Below the pieces are notes generated by a model. That model was not told the DNA's origin. It saw only the letters and a list, made by a program, of their open reading frames with translations, and searched no databases. From Monoraphidium neglectum (Eukaryota > Chlorophyta > Chlorophyceae > Sphaeropleales > Selenastraceae): a stretch of 17,841 bases of DNA. The DNA lies in assembly GCF_000611645.1 (NCBI RefSeq), contig NW_014012634.1, forward strand, positions 1 through 17,841, written 5' to 3'. Positions 1 to 7,687 of this stretch are shown here, piece after piece; position 1 is the first letter of the stretch, and every line of letters begins with the position of its first letter. Position numbers and translations under genes: made by a program.

Positions 1-862
1 CCCCCCAGGCCATCGAGATCGTCATCCAGAACAACCGCGCCGGCGTCTCTGGCGGCGAGTACCCCTCGAACAGCTCCCTCACCTACCCCCGCAACTCGAA
101 GGAGCAGCACCCCTTCCACCTCCACGGCTTCCACTTCTGGATCGTGGGCATGGGGCTCGGGGAGTGGACGGCCGACAAGGAGGCGGGGTACAATCTGAAG
201 AACCCCGGGCTCAGGGACACCGCAACGGTGCTGTTCCAGGATACCGGGGACAAGGTCGGATGGGTGGCCCTCCGCTTCGTCGCAAGCAACCCAGGTGCGT
301 TTTTCCCAACTCATGGCTGGGAAAGTCAGATTAGTCGTGCCTCCGCAGCGCCACCGGCTGGCACACCGTACTCGTACCTGCCGTGCCCGGAGAGCTCGGG
401 GCGGGGCGCACTGCAAGGGGCTGCAGGCTGGGCTGACGCGCGTCCGCTCGTGGCGCCTCCGAGCCTCCCCTTCGTTGGGCTACCCGTGACTCGCGTGCGT
501 CGACCCAGAGCCATAGACTGCCTTTGCAGACCCCCAAACAGCGCAGCCCCTTCACCCGACCCCTGTGGCTGACACCGCCCCCTCCGCCCTGCGCACCGGT
601 CCCCCTCTCCCCAGGCGTCTGGCCGCTGCACTGCCACATCGCCCCGCACGCGTACATGGGCCAGGCCGTCAACCTCGTCGTGGCCCCAGAAAAAATCGGG
701 GCGCCCCCCAAGAACATGCCCAAGTGCCCCAAAACCTGCACCTACCAGATGGCGCAGTGGACGACCCCGCTTACGCAGAAGGCCTGGGGCGGCAACAAGC
801 TGCTTGCGCCACCCAAGGCCAACGGGGCGCCCTACGGCGCCGTGCCGTCCGAGGGGCGCTGA
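1..862 (+). CDS. Multicopper oxidase (laccase / ascorbate oxidase type), 3' part, exons 1-294 and 615-862
   Basis: This is the C-terminal cupredoxin domain of a multicopper oxidase, an enzyme that oxidises a substrate at a type 1 copper and reduces O2 to water at a trinuclear T2/T3 cluster. Exon 1..294 carries HPFHLHG (bases 108-128), which supplies T1, T2 and T3 His ligands. Exon 615..862 carries HCHIAPH (629-649), which supplies T3 His, T1 Cys, T3 His and T1 His. The spliced junction reads SNPG|VWPLHCH, the expected family context (ALRFxxxNPGVW). The intron is phase 1, GTGCGT...CCCCAG. The tail is Pro/Lys-rich with CPKTC and ends at TGA 860-862. The start lies outside the window; CAG at 6-8 after a C-run could itself be a splice acceptor, so codons 3-8 are uncertain. 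The usual axial Met position (HxxxxM after the last T1 His) is Gln (662-664). The Y/N/K-rich middle resembles ascorbate oxidase more than blue-copper ferroxidase; the substrate is unknown. Confidence 0.9.
295..614 (+). other. Spliceosomal intron in the multicopper oxidase gene
   Basis: The 320-base intron begins GTGCGT and ends in a pyrimidine-rich run CCCCTCTCCCCAG. Removing it joins G|GC into a Gly codon and restores the conserved NPGVW-x-x-HCH motif. Reading through it gives a meaningless frame that stops at 570-572. Confidence 0.88.
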
Positions 863-1462
863 TCGGCGCCCTCTGCAAAGAAACGCCCGCTTTGCGCTCG
901 CGGGATGTTTTTCGGACCTTGAATTTGCTGGTCAATCTGCAACCTTTGATGCAGATCCTGTTCTGTCTCAAGTCCCCTTCCCGTCCTACCTGCTCAAACG
1001 CAGACTTTAGTTGATTGAATCCCTCGTTCACCGCTCCGCCGGCCCCGGCAGCCCCGCAGAGCCCCCGTGTGGCCGCGGGGCGCGGGGCCGGCGGCTGCAG
1101 GCCACTCCTGAAATCACGGCCCCTTGACTGCGCCCCGCTCGGGGCAGCCCCAGCTTGCGGGGGCACGTCCGCTGCCCTTAGGCCTGGCCGGCCTGCTCTC
1201 TGAGGGCGGGCTTGTGAGTGCGCATGCGGAGATCTGGCATGATCTAGCCTCATATCGTCCGAGTCGGCTCGTTTCACATCGTACTTTGGCACACACAAGT
1301 CATAACGCTCTCACCATCTCCAATCAGGATTCAAGTCCCACCTGTGGCATACAGACAACAACACGGCAACCGCCGCATGCCCCTCGCAACTGCGACATCC
1401 TTCGTGATCCCATTTGCCGCGCTGACGCCCGCAGGCGGCGGCTGTGCGCGCTTGAACCTCAA

Positions 1463-1502
1463 TGGCTCGATCTGAAGCGATCTGGCTCGATCTGGCTTGA
1501 TC
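1463..1502. repeat. Four tandem 10-base units
   Basis: Units are TGGCTCGATC, TGAAGCGATC, TGGCTCGATC and TGGCTTGATC. A related GATCTGGCATGATC lies at about 1231-1244. No function is apparent. Confidence 0.75.
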
Positions 1503-2747
1503 TGCTGTCGGGCGCCTGGCCCTGCCTACCTGGCCTCCAGGCCCTTTTCTGCTTCCCCCCTCAACACCACAAAGGCCGGCTTGGGTGTCAAACCTCAATG
1601 GCAGCCTGGTCGCGCCCCAACCTGCGGACTGCCACCGCCCCCTTGGTTTTGCACGCGCCGCGCACGCTGCCGGCGCCCCCTTCCGGACTGCCCGCTCGCT
1701 TCACACGGCTTATGGCAATAAGGTTTCGCCCGTTCCTCTCGCACTGCTCAGTTGGACTCTCGCACACCCCCCTCCCCCCCCCCCGACCGCCGCGGGCGCG
1801 GTTTGGATTTCTTGCTTCCACGCCCGCGCGGCGCGGCGCCTTTTGTCTAGCTCCCCGTCGCCACATCGAGGCACGGTGCAATGCTGCCGGGCCGGCGGCT
1901 GCGCGTCAATTCTCATCAGGACGCCATGCGGATCTCTCCCAGGATCACCCCGGGGCACAGGGGTTTCCTTTGTTTTTGGCTGGACGCGTGCCATGCTGGC
2001 CGGTGGGATGGGTGCGCGGGTAGGGTTCCGGTTGTTTTCTTAGGGAATGCACCCCCCGCGGCGCCGGGGACAGGTTGGACGCCTCACGCACTTGCTTGCT
2101 GTTTTCATGCTCATGCTCTGCCGTTGCCGTTTTCAAGCCGCGCCTGCTGTCGTCGGCGCGCTTGCCATCACATCCAGGGGGGGGAAGGAGGGAAACAGGA
2201 CGCACTGCATGCGACGCCGGCAACTGGCCGGGCTCTCTTGTTCACCCTCTGCGGCCGCCAAGGCAGAGGCGCTCAGGCAGGCATCCCGCGGCGTCGATGA
2301 GCACATACATGCACATAAAAGTCGGCGGCGCGCGCGACGCTGCGACGGCCGACTGCGCAAACGTTGTAAATCGGCGGCCCGCGATCATTCTCAGTGAAGC
2401 TTCAAGTGTGGCCGCGCTTTGAGCAACCGCCAAGACAGCGCCGCTCGGCCCCATAACCGGCCCTTCAACTTTGCACCCCAGCCGGCCCTGCGTGAGGCCT
2501 GATTTAATCACGCCCACGTGAGGCTGAACCTAAATGGTGCCGCGCACCGCAGACCGGCATGGCACCGCAGCTGTCGCGGGTGCGGCAGAGTCCACTGTCT
2601 CGCGCTCTGCAACACCGGGGCACCGCGGCCTGTTGTCTGCAGCTGGAGACAGGGCGCGATATGCTGGCGAGGCGAGCAGTTTGGGACAGTCAGCAGCGTC
2701 ACTGCCTAGGCAGAGACGTGTGGGCGGCACCGCCCAGCACAGTTGCG

Positions 2748-2785
2748 CCCCGATGACGTCACCCTCCCCCCGATGACGCCACCCT
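2748..2785. repeat. Two-copy direct repeat, 20-base period, with a TGACGTCA palindrome
   Basis: CCCCGATGACG(T/C)CACCCT occurs at 2748-2765 and 2768-2785. The first copy contains the 8-base palindrome TGACGTCA (2754-2761), the form bound by bZIP/CREB-type factors; the second copy breaks it with one T-to-C change. Regulatory use is only a possibility. Confidence 0.6.
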
Positions 2786-2806
2786 GACTACTGGTGACCG
2801 TGAGTC

Positions 2807-2863
2807 GCACCAACTGCATCCCTACACCGACAGTTTGGTGCAACGTCTGACGTTTGTGTAGGG
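2807..2863. repeat. Overlapping inverted repeats downstream of gene A
   Basis: GCACCAACTG (2807-2816) pairs with CAGTTTGGTGC (2831-2841) with one bulged base. CCCTACAC (2820-2827) pairs with GTGTAGGG (2856-2863). The two stems interleave, so they cannot both form fully. This lies just beyond the presumed poly(A) site of gene A. Confidence 0.5.
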
Positions 2864-2896
2864 GGGCGATCATCTCGCACAACCTTGGCCAATTGC

Positions 2897-2901
2897 TTAC
2901 A
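2897..2901 (-). terminator. Candidate poly(A) signal TGTAA for gene A
   Basis: TTACA on + reads TGTAA on the coding strand, 289 bases beyond the stop at 3190-3192. It is the first such motif after the stop. TGTAA is the common chlorophyte signal. Confidence 0.4.
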
Positions 2902-2982
2902 AACTACACAACCGTCCCTCAGTCCAGGAGCACAGATCAAACGGGCAATACAAGCGGCAATTAAGGAGTCTTGTTTTCAGCC

Positions 2983-3128
2983 ACACACAGGGGCGTGCAC
3001 ACGTATGCACACACGCACAGTCAAACAAACCCAGCATGTCACAACAATGCTACGCCAGCCCAAAAGACCGACCACCAACAACACGCACGCACAATGATAA
3101 ATTCCATACATGATCACGCACATGCACA
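2983..3128. repeat. CA-rich degenerate microsatellite in the 3' flank of gene A
   Basis: Short CACACA and GCACAC runs occur from 2983 to about 3020, with further CACG/CACA-rich sequence to 3128. It is in the same place relative to the stop codon as the longer CA/CG tracts of copies B and D, so it is probably the eroded counterpart. Confidence 0.5.
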
Positions 3129-3189
3129 TCAAAACAGCACGGCTCGCCACAGCTGGATGCATGGCCAAGGGCCAAGCCTGCACGGGCCA

Positions 3190-3955
3190 TCAGCCACTGC
3201 GCTTCGCCATCTCTCCCATCCAGGCGCGCGCCGCAGCGGCCTCCCCTGCCGCGCACGCAATCTGCAGCCGCCGGTAGGTGATGCCCAGGAACACGTGGCA
3301 TGCGGCCGCATCCCGCGTTGTTGCTGCTTCCACTGCAGCACACACCACGCCCAGCTGCTCAGGACCCAGGCCCAGCGCCTCTGCCACCCTTACTACCCCG
3401 TCAAATGCCTCAGTGGCCGCCTCCGCCGCGGCGCCGCTATCGGATATGGGCGGCGCAGCGAGGCGCGGCAGGCCGAGGGCAATGAGCGCCGCCGACGCCG
3501 CGTCTTCATTGGATCCGCGGCTGTCCGCGCCGATAACGCTGGCAGGGGCGCCACCGGCCTGCTGCTGCAGAGCCACAGCCGCGGGCTTGGGTGGTACAAG
3601 GGCTGGTGGCGCCTGGCCTGCAAGCCCATCGGGCGCTGATGGGGCACTGCCGGGGCGCTCCTCCATAGCATGGGGCGCTGCAGCCGCGGCCGCGCCTGCC
3701 TGGCAGGGGGAGGCGGTGACACCTTCTTGCAGGCCGCTGCAGCCGCACGCCTCGGTCTGCGCCCTTCCTCTGCCCACGTGCACGGCTGCAGCTGTCATCT
3801 TGTCCGAGCTGGCCATGTCTGCAGCCGTCCGCGTGCTGCCATTGCCGGCTTTCCAAGCCGCCGAACCTGCCGCCACCTCCTCCTCCATTACCAGTTGCTG
3901 CTTGGTTTGCAACTGTGGCAGCAGATTAGGTGCAGCTGCCTGTGCGGCCAGTCCC

Positions 3956-4016
<61 letters not shown>

Positions 4017-5877
4017 TCGGCTGCTCCCGCTGCGGCGCCCTCGGCGGCTGCTGCTGACCCGGCTGCTGCTGCCTCATTCGCTGCTGACGTGACTGCTGCT
4101 GCCGCATCTTTGGAAAGGGCTCTGCTCTCTTCCTGTCTCCAACCGCAATGTCCTGCTGCATGCTGCATTCCTTGTCCTCCCCATCCTCCTGCAGCTGGCC
4201 CTCGTGCACTGTTTGCTCGTCTTCTCCACAACACCCATGTCCTGTTTTGCTCTTCAAGGCGCCATGATGCAGGGCCCGCCCAGCCACGGCTACGGGTGCA
4301 TTTGCGGGCTCTGACGCGTGCACCTCGATGACATCACAGGCGCCGTCGACGCCCTGCGCCACTCGGCAGAAGCGCTCGATGGGGGCACCGGCAGCAAGAG
4401 GCAGAGTCGCTCCGAGTGTGTACAGCTTGAAACGGTCAGACTGCCTGTCTCCACCATGATGTCGATTTATCACCCCTCGCAGTGGCGCCCCGCGCGGCTG
4501 ACCCCCCACCACTGCCTGCACGCTGACCGCCAGCGGGAGGGAGGCGCCCGGCCACCAAGCCGCCACCATTCGAGCCTGCAGTTGTAGCTGGCGCTGATTG
4601 CCGGTTGTGCTGCTGCCGTTGGGGTTGAAACGCAGCGCCTGGGGTTGGGGCAGGGGCGCGTGTCAAACAACGTCTGCAAACTAGCTGGAGCCACTTGTCG
4701 TCCCAAACCCTGCTGCGATGAAACTCCATGGTTCAAGCAAGGAAGCGACGTGATGTGTCGGACCGCCCAAGTGTTGGGATGCTCCTCACCACTGGCCAGG
4801 AGTTTCGCTCCAGTTCCTCTGGCTTCAGAGGGCGGCGCAGACCCTGCCGACCCTTGCAGTCGACACCGCGGTCCTCCCGCTGCTCCTGCAGGCTGGACAC
4901 AATCAGGTCCAGTGCGGCCGGCCCGGCTGCGCGCCGGAATGCCGTGATGCGGCAGCCCGCCAACTCAGGGAGATGCCGCAAGCCCTTCGTTAACCGATAT
5001 GACTTGGTGACGTGACTGTCAAACCTGGCCCCCCAGGGGTGGCCGTCCACCTCCAGCTGCAGACTGACGTTGAGCGGCAGGGGCGCGCCGGGGAACCAGG
5101 CGGCCAGCAGCTCCGTAGGAACCCAGATTTGCGGCGCAGAGCTGCAGCGAAGGAACTGTGATGTGGGGGAAGGGCAGGATGCGCCAGGGCAGCCGCTGTC
5201 AGCCGCGCACACAGAGGCATTGTTTGCTCTGCCGTGATGGCCGAGCACGCACAGCCGAGGAAACGCGGCCATTGAGGGCAGCGCATGCACACCCCTGATC
5301 CTGCAAATGGTATGTGCCTCACCGTCTTCCAAGATGCGCCAACTTCCCCAGCACCGCCGCCGCCATGATCGCCTCCATCCGCCGCGTGATACCGCTGCGG
5401 CCGTGGCGCTGGCGGGCAGTGGCCCTCTGGGTCATCGCCCTCCTCCTCTGCCTCACTCAGCCCGCTGGCGCCAGCTTCCGAGCCGCTGCCGTTTTCACTG
5501 CCACCATCGCCGCTGCCATCGCCGGAGCCCCTGGTGTGCCCGCTCCCCCCGCTGCTGCCGTCCTCCCCCTCGTCCTCGCTGGGCGGGCCCAGCAGTTGCT
5601 CCTCCGCAGCGCAGCGCCTGATGCGCAACGCAGCTGCTCGCGCCGCCGCACGCCTTGGGGCCGCAATTGATGGTGGGGCGCGGATTGCGCCGTACTTTGA
5701 GCAGTGAGGCGTTGGGAGCTTAGACTTCTGCTTCTGAGTGGCGTCACCCTCTTCCCTGCTGCTGGGCTGAGCCTCAAGCCGCGGGCGCTTGTGCTGCGCC
5801 GGGTCACTGCTGCCGCCACTGTTGACTGCAGACTGCCACTCAGCGCATCCGACGTCCAGGCAGCGCTTGGTGCGCAT
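3190..5877 (-). CDS. Gene A: putative nuclear regulator with two B3-like domains and polyQ (789 aa)
   Basis: Exons are 5877..5323, 5155..4790 and 4638..3190; introns of 167 and 151 bases are both phase 0 with GTGAGG donors. Residues 1-35 hold the start block MRTKRCLDVGC shared by all copies and a basic HKRPR patch (29-33) like a nuclear localisation signal. Residues 75-88 are Arg/Ala-rich; about 100-160 is acidic and Ser/Gly-rich. Residues 195-273 look B3-like: VPTELL, DGHPWG, YRLTKGLR, then ITAF and DLIV strands. Residues 331-416 are a second, related domain. Pure Gln 516-534 (CAG x19) follows a Gln/Arg/Pro-rich stretch. The last 85 residues are the conserved family tail ending MAKRSG. Start 5877 is chosen because it alone aligns in all four copies; the frame is also open to ATG 5940. 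The DNA-binding role is inferred. An alternative is an independent gene starting at MVAAWW (4569). Confidence 0.75.
3958..4014 (-). repeat. (CAG)19 coding microsatellite, polyQ of gene A
   Basis: Nineteen uninterrupted CTG units on +, read as CAG (Gln) in exon 3. Slippage-prone; the frame is preserved at any unit number. Confidence 0.95.
4639..4789 (-). other. Gene A intron 2
   Basis: GTGAGG donor after Pro-Val (CCAGTG|GTGAGG); acceptor CCCCAACCCCAG|GCGCTG. The same acceptor block occurs in all four copies. In this copy the frame just upstream has a TGA, which supports the splice. Confidence 0.7.
5156..5322 (-). other. Gene A intron 1
   Basis: Donor AAGACG|GTGAGG, acceptor CCCACATCACAG|TTCC. 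Its 3' end resembles intron 1 of copy C (GCGCATCCTGCCC block) rather than copy B, although the flanking exon 1 is almost identical to B. Confidence 0.75.
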
Positions 5878-6010
5878 GTTTACGGTGCGCTGAACAGCAC
5901 TGCGGGTGAGATCACCGCGAAAATTGCTGCGCACTCTCAAGGGATCTGATTCCGTCCGTTATGTGGGTGTCTGGGGTACGATCAAAGCTGCTGATTGATA
6001 GATTTCAATA

Positions 6011-6020
6011 GCATGTACGT
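6011..6020 (-). promoter_or_regulatory. Weak TATA-like box and conserved leader of gene A
   Basis: ACGTACATGC on the coding strand, 134-143 bases before the ATG, in the same position as TATA-like sequences of the other copies. The block AGCAGCTTTGATCGTACC follows it downstream and is shared with C and D. The weakest match of the four. Confidence 0.25.
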
Positions 6021-6468
6021 GGACGCGTTCAGGGATCACGGGTATTGCAGCCAAGCCAACCTACGGGGGGCGCTCACGCTTGTGCAGTCCGGCCCAGCGC
6101 TAGTGACAGCCTGCCGCGTCAGCACGTAGACCGCCAGCTGCTCGTTTTGGATCAGGCCTACCTTTTTCTACCTTTCTCACATGTCTCTGCGGCTGTTTGC
6201 GGGGGTCTGCGGGTGATAATGTCTGTATGGAGAATTCAACCAATGTGAAGCAAGTGCCAATGACGGAGGCTCTGCCCACCCATCACTGAGGAGCCCTAGC
6301 AAGCCTGCACGCAGTGCAGCACGGACCTTTCCAACCAGCCGCGCAGCAGGGCCGCACCTGAAGCTGGCGTGCTGGCCCCCGCAGGACACGCTTTGGTCAC
6401 TAATGTGAGGAGCGTGCCGGGCAGCTCATGTGTCCGCTCTTATGCCTTTTTGCAACTTAAAACGTGCA

Positions 6469-6473
6469 TTACA
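6469..6473 (-). terminator. Candidate poly(A) signal TGTAA for gene B
   Basis: TTACA on +, 343 bases beyond the stop of gene B (6816-6818) and past the CA tract, which would therefore be inside the 3' UTR as UG repeats. Confidence 0.35.
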
Positions 6474-6518
6474 CGACTGATTTGCTAAAGCAGTCATTGA
6501 AAGGCCAAGGTTTGCAAC

Positions 6519-6647
6519 ACACACTCACCCACACACGGACACGCACGCACACACACACACACACACACACGCGCGCGCACGCATCCGCATGCATGCACGC
6601 ATCCGCATGCACACGCACGCACACCTGCACACACACGCGCACACAGT
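6519..6647. repeat. CA/CG microsatellite in the 3' flank of gene B
   Basis: About 130 bases of mostly alternating purine-pyrimidine sequence: (CA)n around 6549-6570, (CG)n at 6570-6578, then two copies of GCATCCGCATGCA (6581 and 6599) and more CA. On the coding strand it is TG-rich. Confidence 0.9.
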
Positions 6648-6815
6648 ATAACACATACCATGTTGAGACTACTACCTGCGAATATACCAGACGAGGTGGA
6701 CGACCACCGACGACATACGTTTACGACATATTGATGCCTGACACAATCACTTGCACACCAAAACAGCGCAGCTCGCCACAGCTGGATGACCAAGGGCCGA
6801 AGCCCGCACCAAGCA

Positions 6816-7599
6816 TCAGCCACTGCGCTTCGCCATCTCTCCCATCCATGTGCGCGCCGCAGCAGCCTGCCCTGCCGCGCACGCAATCTGCAGCCGCCGG
6901 TAGGTCATGCCTAGGAACACATGGCATGCGGCCGCATCCCGCGTCGTCGCCGCTTCCACCGCGGCACACACCTTGTTCAGCTGCACGGGGCCCAGACCCA
7001 GCGCCCCTGCCGCCCTGAGTACCCCATCAAAGGCCTGTGTGGCCGCCTCCGCCAGGGCACCGTCGTCGGAGGCGGGCGGCGCGTCGACAACCGGCAGACT
7101 GGGAGACCTCAGCGCCGCCGACACTGCGTACTGGTCGAGTGCGCGGCCGCTGGCGCCGCTGCCGCTGGCTGGGGCACTGGCCTGCTGCTGCTCGGCTCCA
7201 GCCGCTGGCTCGCGTGGTGAAAGGGCCGGTGGCGCCTGCCCTGCTGGGAGCCCATCCGGCGGTGATGGAGCGCTGCCGGGGCGCTCCTCCAGAGCATGGG
7301 GCGCTGCAGCCGCGGCCGCGCCTGCCTGGCGGGCCGCGGGGGTGACACCTCCTTGCAGGCCCCCGCAGCCGATTGTCTCCACATGCGCCCCGCCTCTACT
7401 CATGTCCGCTGCTGCAGCCACCTTGTCCAAGCTGGCCACGTTTGTAGCTGCCTGCCTGCTGCCGTTGCTGGCTTCCAGAGCTGCAGAAGCTGCCGCCACC
7501 TCCTCCTCCAACACAAGCTGCTGCTTGGCTTGGAACCGTGGCTGCTGCGCGGATGCAGCCGCCGCTGCTGCCAGGTTTGCCTGCTGTCGCGGTTGCCTT

Positions 7600-7687
<88 letters not shown>

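Larger units (their letters stand above)
863..2880. other. About 2 kb without a supported gene, between two convergent genes
   Basis: Between the oxidase stop and the 3' end of gene A I see no protein I recognise. Long open frames occur on both strands (for example 1124-2023 on +), but they have no domain-like composition and are expected by chance at this GC content. The stretch holds C-runs (around 1769-1788), a four-unit 10-base repeat (1463-1502), a 20-base-period repeat (2748-2785) and inverted repeats (2807-2863). The first TGTAA on + after the oxidase stop is at 2365-2369, so part of this may be a long 3' UTR. Confidence 0.5.

Noticed and set aside
144..572. Open frame reading through the oxidase intron
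   Set aside because: Homology to the oxidase stops exactly at GTGCGT (295) and resumes at 615 after a CAG; the read-through is intron.
1310..1360. tRNA-like T-loop (GATTCAAGTCC)
   Set aside because: The flanking five bases do not pair and no matching acceptor stem or D arm lies upstream.
1124..2023. 299-codon open frame on +
   Set aside because: No domain, Pro/Arg/Ala-rich chance composition, overlaps competing frames on both strands, crosses a C-run and small repeats; expected in GC-rich DNA.
3930..4331. Poly-Ala, poly-Leu and poly-Cys open frames across the CTG repeats (also near 7538, 10720 and 14258)
   Set aside because: These are other-frame readings of CAG repeats; only the minus-strand Gln frame is joined to sequence conserved in all copies.
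4470..4569. Exon 3 as a separate gene starting at MVAAWW
   Set aside because: The same acceptor block precedes exon 3 in all copies, phases match exon 2, and no promoter-like sequence lies in the 150-180 base gap; kept only as an alternative.
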